Positions 1 through 5,111 of a stretch of DNA of 6,542 nucleotides are shown one piece after another (within the stretch, counting starts at the first letter, position 1; each line of letters begins with the position of its first letter). The notes under the pieces were generated by a model, which was given only the letters and a program-made list of their open reading frames with translations, was not told the DNA's origin and ran no database searches. The position numbers were made by a program, and so were the translations under genes. Origin of the DNA: a bacterium (lineage in GTDB: Bacteria > Patescibacteriota > Minisyncoccia > Phycocordibacterales > JAKEFN01); the NCBI GenBank assembly GCA_022616085.1, contig JAKEFN010000119.1:1-6542 (forward strand). The letters run 5' to 3'.

Positions 1-100
1 AAGCGAAGAATATTGTTGATATTTTGAGTCTTTCCCGAGCCGCCGTTTGCAGCCCGCAACATGAATTCGCAGTAGTCAAGAGTTTTTGAACATGCTCTAG
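1..100. repeat. Right half of a long palindromic (hairpin) repeat element
   Basis: Bases 1-28 are identical to 6510-6537 at the other end of the window. The following arm (29-100) is an imperfect reverse complement of 6443-6509. Matching blocks are GCCGC 39-43 with 6500-6504, CGCA 55-58 with 6486-6489, ATGAATTC 61-68 with 6476-6483, GTCAA 75-79 with 6464-6468, AGTTTTT 81-87 with 6456-6462, and GCTCTAG 94-100 with 6443-6449. The shared core can itself fold, with AGAATAT (7-13) facing ATATTTT (19-25) around a TGTTG loop. The two halves together would form one imperfect hairpin of about 165 bases, with this window carrying core plus right arm here. No protein is encoded. It is most simply a dispersed intergenic hairpin repeat at which the assembly broke. 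The core here has one extra T after GAG compared with the right-end copy. Confidence 0.75.
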
Positions 101-169
101 AGTCCCATAAAAAAGGATTACCCACTTATATAATACTAAATATGACAATGAAGAAGAAGTTAAGGTTAA

Positions 170-436
170 TTATTTGGATAGGATATCGATTATTATTACT
201 CCAAGTACAAATACGCCAATAGCGGTCCATATACCCCACGAAAGAGCAATAATGCTCAATGCGATCACAATACGCGTAGCGGTTTCCCCGCGGCTTGCCG
301 CAGGGTTGTTGATTGCGCTCGACAGAAAACGGGATGATTGACTACAGGGAAAGTATTTATGAGGCTCTCTTAAGTGGGGTTTTTTTGTTTTCAGATATTT
401 TTCTGATATACTCTGTTGTATGCAAGAATCTCTCAA
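170..436 (-). CDS. Possible small membrane protein or remnant (weak)
   Basis: An 88-codon minus-strand frame opens at a TTG and contains no ATG. Its last 35 or so residues are strongly hydrophobic, a run of I, V, L, A and G with two Trp, ending in the polar tail DILSK. That is compatible with one or two membrane-spanning helices. The first 50 residues look non-coding: they are rich in Lys, Ser, Pro and His and run antiparallel to the promoter of the next gene. If real, the protein may be shorter and start at an internal GTG or TTG near the hydrophobic part, or it may be the 3' remnant of a longer membrane gene. A GC-rich inverted repeat at 286-305 (GCGGC/GCCGC with a two-base loop) lies inside the frame. 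I do not recognise a family, and it could equally be a chance frame. Confidence 0.22.
   Translation of the reverse strand: MRDSCIQQSISEKYLKTKKPHLREPHKYFPCSQSSRFLSSAINNPAASRGETATRIVIALSIIALSWGIWTAIGVFVLGVIIIDILSK
385..412 (+). promoter_or_regulatory. Extended -10 promoter for the kinase-like gene
   Basis: TGA followed by TATACT (404-412) is an extended -10 element. A weak -35-like TTGTTT lies at 385-390 with a 16-base spacer. The -10 ends seven bases before the ATG at 420, so transcription should start at or next to the ATG. No Shine-Dalgarno-like purine run precedes the ATG. This fits a leaderless mRNA and supports the ATG at 420. Confidence 0.6.
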
Positions 437-1082
437 CCATTCACCCGTGACTCTTTCGCAAGAAGCAACGATGCCGCCAGAAAAACTAAAAGAAAAATCG
501 GGGAATGATTGGCAGTTGATCTATACGGGAGAAATCAGCAAACTGAATAAAGAAAAGCCAAGAATTATTAAAAACGTTCTCCAACTGATTTCGGAAGTCG
601 AACGCACCGGCGTCGGCGAGAGAATGGAACGCGATGGGATAGCCGTCACTTTTTTCCAGGAACGGAATTGGTCGCATAATTTTAAAGTGGAGGTAGGCGG
701 GGAAACTTTCTTTGTGAGAAAAGAACGCGGACGCGGGACCGGTCTTGAAGCCATGCACGCTTTTGAGGAAGCGAAAGAAAGAATACGAGAGCGAAATGAC
801 ATTCGGCTGATTGACCACCAGCTGGGCTATGCCGACAACGTTGAGAATGATTATTTTGTTGCTAAATGGGAAGACCTGCCGATTATGGCGGACTATCTTG
901 GACAAGATTTGAGCGACGAAGAAAGGAGTTTTATAGCGGAAAAGTTAATGTGGATATACGAAACTTTTGCCGACTACAAAGACGTAACGACCGGCAATAT
1001 GTTTTACGATCCCAAAAACAAACAGGTAGTGCTTTTTGATTTGCAAAAGAGCGATCCAGCTGAAACAGACAAAGAACGTTAA
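420..1082 (+). CDS. Degenerate protein-kinase-fold protein of unknown substrate
   Basis: A 220-residue protein that I cannot place in a named family, but which shows a minimal kinase-fold layout. The N-lobe has a beta-strand with a candidate ATP-binding Lys (FFVRK, K101). It is followed by a helix with acidic residues (about 114-124; E116, E117 or E120 could be the helix-C partner). A hinge-like segment is YFVAKWEDL (145-153). The C-lobe has D188-x4-N193, matching the catalytic-loop spacing of aminoglycoside/choline-type phosphotransferases, then a strand ending VVLFD with D207 where the metal-binding DFG Asp would be. The usual catalytic-loop His and the DFG Gly are absent. Residues 1-45 are charged and low in complexity. 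The ATG is chosen because a -10 box ends seven bases upstream; M18 (471) is an alternative. The NUDIX gene begins ten bases after the stop, so the two are probably co-transcribed. It could be an active small-molecule kinase or a pseudokinase. Confidence 0.7.
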   Translation: MQESLNHSPVTLSQEATMPPEKLKEKSGNDWQLIYTGEISKLNKEKPRIIKNVLQLISEVERTGVGERMERDGIAVTFFQERNWSHNFKVEVGGETFFVRKERGRGTGLEAMHAFEEAKERIRERNDIRLIDHQLGYADNVENDYFVAKWEDLPIMADYLGQDLSDEERSFIAEKLMWIYETFADYKDVTTGNMFYDPKNKQVVLFDLQKSDPAETDKER

Positions 1083-1092
1083 CAGTTTTTAT

Positions 1093-1614
1093 ATGTCGCC
1101 ACTTTCTCCACTCCTCATTCTTAACGAAAAGTACGCTTCCAGAAATTTTGTTATTCGCCCGGTGGTAAAGGGAGTCGTGTTTAACGAAGCAGGACAAGTT
1201 CTTCTGTTCTCCGGATTTTTACCGGGCGGTGGAGTGGAAGAGGGGGAAGATCTCATTTCTGCACTCAAAAGAGAATGTCTTGAAGAGACAGGGGCTCTCG
1301 TGGAGGTGGGAGAATATCTCGGAACGGTTGTTCAGTATCGTAATTTTTTGGAAAAGAAATACGAGATACATGGGTATTTCTGCAAACTTATAGACAGGCA
1401 ACGCCCGACAACAACGCAGGAAGACGAAAAAGGCTGCTCGTCTGAATGGCGTGAATTAGACAGCACTCTACAGACCTTGAATGATCGCGTAAATATGTGC
1501 GAGCAAAAAATCAAAGAAGATTCCTTTTTAAATGACCGTGAACAATCGCAATGTTTCCACTCAAAAACGACACTTGAGTTTCTTATGCAGGCGAAAATTC
1601 ACAGAGAAAAATAA
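1093..1614 (+). CDS. NUDIX hydrolase
   Basis: A 173-residue protein with a complete NUDIX box at about residues 46-68: G-x5-E-x7-R-E-x-x-E-E-x-G, ending RECLEETGA. E61, E64 and E65 are the expected divalent-metal and catalytic residues. NUDIX enzymes hydrolyse a nucleoside diphosphate linked to another moiety; the substrate here cannot be deduced. Strand VVKGVVFNEAGQVLLF (about 24-39) leads into the box. The segment between that strand and the box is very short (SGFLPG), lacking the longer loop found in many members. The C-terminal 60 or so residues form an unassigned, mostly helical-looking tail. The frame is open further upstream to an ATG at 1036, but that would overlap the preceding gene by 47 bases; the ATG at 1093 starts just before the conserved part. 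No clear ribosome-binding site is seen. It is probably translated from the same mRNA as the kinase-like gene. Confidence 0.88.
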   Translation: MSPLSPLLILNEKYASRNFVIRPVVKGVVFNEAGQVLLFSGFLPGGGVEEGEDLISALKRECLEETGALVEVGEYLGTVVQYRNFLEKKYEIHGYFCKLIDRQRPTTTQEDEKGCSSEWRELDSTLQTLNDRVNMCEQKIKEDSFLNDREQSQCFHSKTTLEFLMQAKIHREK

Positions 1615-1836
1615 GATGTTGTTGCATATTTTACCGAAAACACCGATCTGTTTCATCTTTCCCAAAACACAATTCGAAATCTTTGGAGTATCAAATGTTT
1701 CTGAACTTGTACAATTTTTTCTTGTCTTGACCCTTTGGCTCTTGGACTCTTTGATCCTTTGCATTCGCTTGCGAAGCAAACTCGCCAATTTTTTAATGTT
1801 CAAGACTCAATGCTTCCGCCAAAACGAATCCTCCAA

Positions 1837-1879
1837 TCCCGCCCGCAGAAAGAGGTCTGGGGAATGAATGCGGGCGGGA
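1837..1879. repeat. GC-rich inverted repeat
   Basis: TCCCGCCCGCA (1837-1847) is exactly reverse-complementary to TGCGGGCGGGA (1869-1879), an 11-bp stem around a 21-base loop. There is no T-run after either arm, so it is not a classic terminator. It is the first of a tandem series of hairpins reaching to 2103. Confidence 0.7.
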
Positions 1880-1888
1880 GAATTCAGT

Positions 1889-1939
1889 CTCGGTTTTGCC
1901 AAATCCAAATCCCCAGAAAAATAGTTTGGCAAAACCGAG
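1889..1939. repeat. Perfect 15-bp inverted repeat
   Basis: CTCGGTTTTGCCAAA (1889-1903) is exactly reverse-complementary to 1925-1939, with a 21-base loop. A perfect 15-bp stem in non-coding DNA is unlikely by chance. It begins nine bases after the preceding hairpin and ends nine bases before the next structure. No T-tract follows, which argues against a simple terminator. Confidence 0.75.
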
Positions 1940-1948
1940 TCCGCATTG

Positions 1949-2103
1949 AAGCCCCGCCACACTGCCCGGAAACTTCTCGGGCAGAACCCCGAAAGAAAAC
2001 ACCCTTTCCTTTTTCAAAAGAAATTTCACCCCGCGCAAATCAGAAATGCAAGGAGTGTTTTTCTTTCGGGGTTGCCGAGCGGAGCGAGGCGGTGGCGGGG
2101 CTT
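1949..2103. ncRNA. Candidate structured RNA or nested hairpin element (three-way junction)
   Basis: Three stems nest. The outer stem pairs AAGCCCCGCCAC (1949-1960) with 2092-2103, 12 bp and perfect. Inside it, CTGCCCG (1962-1968) pairs with CGGGCAG (1978-1984) around a nine-base loop. The very next base starts a long stem, 1985-2006 pairing with 2050-2073, about 22 pairs with two single-base bulges. The two inner stems are directly contiguous and could stack coaxially. The remaining strand (2074-2091) is GAGCGGAGCGAGG-like. I recognise none of the signature sequences of RNase P RNA, tmRNA or SRP RNA. No promoter was identified for it and the functional strand is unknown; a DNA-level hairpin repeat is an equal alternative. 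Confidence 0.35.
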
Positions 2104-2323
2104 TCGTTCATCACGAATTTTTGATAAAGTAAGTTCGAGCGAAGTCGTAAAGACACTCGGTCAAATCAAGCCATACAAGCCAGTCCGGTTTGATGCGGAA
2201 TACCGTAAATTCATCTTTGTTAGTTTTGAGTACGGGCCATTGATTGGGGGAAGAAAAAATGATAATTTTATATATGACATAAAATGTACTCTACGACGCC
2301 CTCTTTTTTGATGCATGAATTTT

Positions 2324-2332
2324 TGCTATACT
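2324..2332 (+). promoter_or_regulatory. Extended -10 promoter of glyA
   Basis: TGC followed by TATACT is an extended -10, the same hexamer as upstream of the kinase-like gene. It ends six bases before the ATG at 2339, and no Shine-Dalgarno is present between. No convincing -35 is seen (a T-run at 2304-2309 is the nearest candidate), which an extended -10 can tolerate. The box lies inside the upstream extension of the frame to the ATG at 2315, which argues against that earlier start. Confidence 0.6.
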
Positions 2333-2338
2333 GGCACT

Positions 2339-3673
2339 ATGAAAATCACCGAGCGTTTTGAATATCTGAAAAAAAATGATCCTGATATATATAAGTGGAT
2401 TATGGCTGAAACGGATCGGCAAGAGACAACCCTGGAGCTTATCCCGTCCGAATGCGCCGCAAGCCCTGCGGTGATTGAGGCCATGGGGAGCGTTCTTACC
2501 AATAAATACTCCGAGGGATATCCGGGCAGACGCTATTATGGCGGGAACGAATTTATTGACGAGATAGAGAAAATTGCGCAGGAACGGGCAAAAAAGCTCT
2601 TTGGCGTTCCATACGCCAATGTCCAGCCCTACTCCGGCTCTCCGGCGAATTTTGCCGTTTACATGGCGCTTCTCAAGCCCGGCGATACCGTCATGGGACA
2701 GGCGCTTCCCGATGGAGGACATCTGACGCACGGCTGGAAAGCGAGCGCGACCTCCATTTACTTCAATTCCGTGCAATACCATGTGAAGGAGGACGGTTAT
2801 CTTGATCTTCCCGAAGTTCGCGCCCTCGCAAAAAAACATTCCCCTAAGCTCATCTGGGTGGGTGCAACCGCGTATGTGCGCGAATTCCCTTTTGAAGAAT
2901 TCGGAAAAATCGCGGATGAAGTCGGCGCATATCTTGCGGCCGATACCGCGCATATCTCGGGTCTTATTGTCGGCGGCGCGCACAAGAGTCCGGCGCCGTT
3001 TGCGCATATTATTACCACCACGACCCATAAGACGCTTCGCGGTCCGCGCGGCGGGATGATACTCGTAACGGAGAAAGGGCTTAAGAAAGATCCCGATCTC
3101 TCGAGTAAAATAGACCAGGCTATTTTTCCAAAGCTCCAAGGCGGCCCTCATAACCACCAGACGGCGGCAATTGCGGTCGCGCTCGGAGAAGCGCTAAAGC
3201 CGGAATTCAAGGTCTGGGCAAGACAAGTCGTGCGGAACGCGCAGGCGCTCGGAGAAGCGCTTGTAGAAGGCGGGATGATTATTGTTACGGGCGGCACCGA
3301 TAATCATATGATTCTCGCGGAATGCGGAAAAGGAAAGGGTGTTTTTATGCAAGACGCTCTTGATGCCGCGGGAATCACGCTCAACAAAAATACGATTCCC
3401 AAGGAACCGGAGAGCCCTTTTTATCCATCCGGCATTCGCATGGGCACCCCGATTGTTACCATTCGCGGGATGAAAGAGCCGGAAATGAAAAAAATCGGAT
3501 CATGGATTGCGCGCGTCTACAAAGCGGTGTCCGAATACGTCCTTCCCGAGGGTAAGGAAGAACGAACAAAATACCTCGAGGATTTTCGCTCGAAAATAAA
3601 AAAGAATGACGGCCTTATGAAAATCCGCGGAGAAGTGAACGCTCTGTGCCGCGAGTTTCCGCTTTATCCATAG
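2339..3673 (+). CDS. glyA: Serine hydroxymethyltransferase
   Basis: A 444-residue cytosolic PLP enzyme that interconverts serine and glycine while charging tetrahydrofolate with a one-carbon unit. Family landmarks in order: NKYSEGYPGRRYYGGNEFID (55-74, with the catalytic Glu at 59), the active-site GGHLTHG (126-132), D202 and H205 in DTAHISG (PLP pyridine contacts), the Schiff-base lysine K231 in TTTTHKTLRGPRGG, QGGPHNH (267-273), and R367 in SGIRMGTPIVT for substrate carboxylate binding. The length matches the family. The early motif reads PSECAASPAV where many homologues have ASEN, so the residue after SE is Cys. The frame extends eight codons upstream to an ATG at 2315, but a -10 box lies between, and the conserved protein starts at 2339. 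The stop lies inside an 18-bp palindrome shared with the convergent neighbour, eight bases from that gene's stop. Confidence 0.97.
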   Translation: MKITERFEYLKKNDPDIYKWIMAETDRQETTLELIPSECAASPAVIEAMGSVLTNKYSEGYPGRRYYGGNEFIDEIEKIAQERAKKLFGVPYANVQPYSGSPANFAVYMALLKPGDTVMGQALPDGGHLTHGWKASATSIYFNSVQYHVKEDGYLDLPEVRALAKKHSPKLIWVGATAYVREFPFEEFGKIADEVGAYLAADTAHISGLIVGGAHKSPAPFAHIITTTTHKTLRGPRGGMILVTEKGLKKDPDLSSKIDQAIFPKLQGGPHNHQTAAIAVALGEALKPEFKVWARQVVRNAQALGEALVEGGMIIVTGGTDNHMILAECGKGKGVFMQDALDAAGITLNKNTIPKEPESPFYPSGIRMGTPIVTIRGMKEPEMKKIGSWIARVYKAVSEYVLPEGKEERTKYLEDFRSKIKKNDGLMKIRGEVNALCREFPLYP

Positions 3674-3686
3674 AGCATGCTCTATG
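3669..3686. repeat. Perfect 18-bp palindrome containing both convergent stop codons
   Basis: CATAGAGCATGCTCTATG is its own reverse complement. The TAG of glyA (3671-3673) and the TAG of the GH13 gene on the other strand (3682-3684) sit symmetrically in the two arms. As RNA it could form a seven-bp hairpin with a four-base loop from either side, so it may act as a bidirectional 3'-end signal, but there is no U-tract. Its arms share TAGAGCATG with the reverse complement of the outer end of the terminal repeat (91-99). Confidence 0.8.
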
Positions 3687-4968
3687 TGTTGCGTGCGCGG
3701 AGTAGTCCTGCGACAAAAGAAAAGAGAGAATTCGGATCCCCCATTTCCTTTTCCGCGAGAGTCCAGTCAAATTGTCCGCGGACATAGCGCCTCGTATCGG
3801 CTTGTTTGCCGATTGCCTCGTCGTTTCTCATGCCGATTTCTTCTCCATAATAAATAATAGGCGCGCCTGGGGTTCCCAAAAATATGCGGAATATGTTCCT
3901 GATTTTTTCGGGGTCATTTTTGAATATTTCCGCAGTTCGCATAGAGAGTCCCGTGCTCGTTATCCCTGACGTTCCTTCAAGAAAAACGTCTTGATCAACC
4001 GGATTTACATATTCCAATATTTCTTTCTGTTCATCGGGCGAGAGCGTCACAAACGAGAGCTGGTCGTGGTTTCGCGTGAAGAGCGCCCAACTGCAATTCT
4101 CGGGAATAGAAGGGTTCGCCTCCATGGCGCGAGCGGCAATGCTTGGATCGTTTTTGATCGCCGCGAGGAAAAATTTTTCAGCCATGCCGAAATGATACAT
4201 GAGGTGGCATTCGTCGCCGTTGCCGAAGTATTCGCGGACATTTTTCGGCGTATCGTGAACTTCCGTAAGAAGTGCAACGTGAGGAGCTTTTTCATTCAAA
4301 TGCGCGCGAATTTTTTTGAGTATTTCATGCGTCTCGGGAAGATTTCTGCAAAGAGTCCCTTCTTTTTTGACGAGATAGGGAGCGGCATCAAGGCGGAATC
4401 CGTCCACGCCCATCTCTATCCAAAAGTCCATGATGGCGAGTATCTCTTCCAAAACCCTCGGATTCGTCCAATTGAAGTCCGGCTGTTCCGCATAAAAGGT
4501 GGCGAAGTAGTAATCGTGAGTCGCTTCGTTCCATACCCAATTTCTCGGTTTTAAGTGAGGGAAGACATTCCGCGCTTCCGCATATTCGGTTCCCGTTTCG
4601 GACCACAGAAAATAGTCGCGCTTGTCGTTTGTTTTTGAACTCCTCGCTTCCACAAACCACGGATGGCTCTCGGATGAGTGATTCAGAACAAGGTCGGTGA
4701 TGACGCGGACGTTTTTTTCCTTCGCGCGTACGACGAATTCCCTGAAATCATCCAATGTGCCGAGCTCCGGTCGTACGGAGCGATAATTGGAGACGTCATA
4801 GCCGTCATCAATCATTGGGGATTTGTAGTGGGGGAGAATATGGAGGCAGTTTATTCCAAGCGCATTGAAATACGGAAGTCGCTCGGTGATGCCCTTGAGG
4901 TCTCCAGCGAATTTATCAATATAGAGTTCATATATTTTCGCGTTTTTCCACCACCAATTCGTTTCCAT
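3682..4968 (-). CDS. GH13 alpha-amylase family enzyme, trehalose-synthase-like, lacking the C-terminal domain
   Basis: A 428-residue (beta/alpha)8 glycoside hydrolase acting on alpha-glucosides. Conserved GH13 regions: DLVLNH (92-97), GFRLDAAPY with nucleophile D194, LLTEVHD with acid/base E236, and FTRNHDQ with transition-state D302. WWWKNAKIYELYIDKF, the PHYKSPMIDDGYDVSNY segment, NLPETHE, FGNGDECHLMYHF and IPENCSWALFTRNHD resemble trehalose synthase (maltose glucosyltransferase) more than secreted amylases. There is no signal peptide, so it should be cytoplasmic. The protein stops after SFVAGLLRARNT, where homologues continue into a C-terminal beta-sandwich of roughly 100 residues. Either this is a short variant or the 3' end was lost at the palindrome that provides its stop codon. 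The ATG follows a good promoter with a nine-base gap. The exact reaction (trehalose/maltose isomerisation, hydrolysis or transfer) cannot be settled from sequence. Confidence 0.92.
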   Translation of the reverse strand: METNWWWKNAKIYELYIDKFAGDLKGITERLPYFNALGINCLHILPHYKSPMIDDGYDVSNYRSVRPELGTLDDFREFVVRAKEKNVRVITDLVLNHSSESHPWFVEARSSKTNDKRDYFLWSETGTEYAEARNVFPHLKPRNWVWNEATHDYYFATFYAEQPDFNWTNPRVLEEILAIMDFWIEMGVDGFRLDAAPYLVKKEGTLCRNLPETHEILKKIRAHLNEKAPHVALLTEVHDTPKNVREYFGNGDECHLMYHFGMAEKFFLAAIKNDPSIAARAMEANPSIPENCSWALFTRNHDQLSFVTLSPDEQKEILEYVNPVDQDVFLEGTSGITSTGLSMRTAEIFKNDPEKIRNIFRIFLGTPGAPIIYYGEEIGMRNDEAIGKQADTRRYVRGQFDWTLAEKEMGDPNSLFSFVAGLLRARNT

Positions 4969-4977
4969 AATTTATAG

Positions 4978-5006
4978 ATAATACAAATAGGGGTAGTAAA
5001 AAGCAA
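4978..5006 (-). promoter_or_regulatory. Promoter of the GH13 gene
   Basis: On the minus strand, TTGCTT (5006-5001) and TATTAT (4983-4978) are separated by exactly 17 bases. The -10 ends nine bases before the ATG, leaving at most a few untranslated bases and no ribosome-binding site. Confidence 0.6.
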
Positions 5007-5007
5007 C

Positions 5008-5026
5008 GGGGCGCCATGGGCGCCCC
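5008..5026. repeat. GC-rich inverted repeat beside the GH13 promoter
   Basis: GGGGCGCC (5008-5015) and GGCGCCCC (5019-5026) are perfect complements around a three-base spacer. The repeat begins one base beyond the -35 box of the GH13 gene. In a divergent intergenic region with no gene end, a terminator is not expected, so an operator-like site is possible. Confidence 0.65.
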
Positions 5027-5038
5027 TATCAATCGTAT

Positions 5039-5062
5039 CGGCTGGTTTGTTACTTCCAGCCG
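5039..5062. repeat. Inverted repeat in the divergent intergenic region
   Basis: CGGCTGG (5039-5045) pairs exactly with CCAGCCG (5056-5062) around a ten-base AT-rich loop. It lies 13 bases upstream of the sufB -35 box and 12 bases from the other inverted repeat. It could be an operator or a DNA-structure element; its role is unknown. Confidence 0.6.
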
Positions 5063-5075
5063 GAATGCTCCTCAC

Positions 5076-5104
5076 TTGACCGAACTTAAAAATTAGCATA
5101 AGAT
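5076..5104 (+). promoter_or_regulatory. Promoter of sufB
   Basis: TTGACC (5076-5081, five of six consensus bases) and TAAGAT (5099-5104, four of six) are separated by 17 bases. The -10 ends seven bases before the ATG at 5112, with no Shine-Dalgarno, consistent with a leaderless mRNA. It also argues against the GTG at 5106, which begins only one base after the -10. Confidence 0.65.
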
Positions 5105-5111
5105 TGTGTGT

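Larger units (their letters stand above)
1615..2323. other. Long intergenic region without a credible gene
   Basis: About 700 bases between the NUDIX stop and the glyA promoter. Open frames exist on both strands, but their translations are compositionally odd, share no recognisable motif and run straight through strong inverted repeats, so I treat them as chance. The first part (1615-1830) is AT-rich with only small palindromes, for example TTCGC/GCGAA at 1764-1775. The middle (1837-2103) is packed with inverted repeats listed separately. The last part (2105-2323) shows no structure or coding signal that I can support. No rho-independent terminator with a U-tract follows the NUDIX gene. Confidence 0.6.

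Noticed and set aside
372..390. Rho-independent terminator (T-run at 381-390)
   Set aside because: The T-run is not preceded by a stable GC-rich hairpin, and it lies in the spacer/-35 region of a promoter.
1985..2073. Integron attC site or recombination hairpin
   Set aside because: The stem starts with AAC and ends with GTT, but the flanking bases do not match the RYYYAAC/GTTRRRY core sites, and there is no cassette-like gene arrangement.
1735..2124. 129-codon plus-strand open frame in the long intergenic region
   Set aside because: The translation has no domain-like pattern and runs through several strong inverted repeats, and overlapping frames of similar length exist on both strands.
1946..2311. 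121-codon plus-strand open frame before glyA
   Set aside because: It covers both arms of the nested hairpins in its first half and has no start signal. The second half looks slightly more protein-like, but I recognise no family and cannot support a gene or a pseudogene.
2291..3157. 288-codon minus-strand frame opposite glyA
   Set aside because: It is antisense to strongly conserved glyA coding sequence and is a shadow of its codon bias.
5016..5096. 26-codon ORF between the GH13 gene and sufB
   Set aside because: Its ATG is the loop of one inverted repeat, it runs across the second repeat and the sufB -35 box, and it ends just before the -10. A chance frame is the simpler reading.
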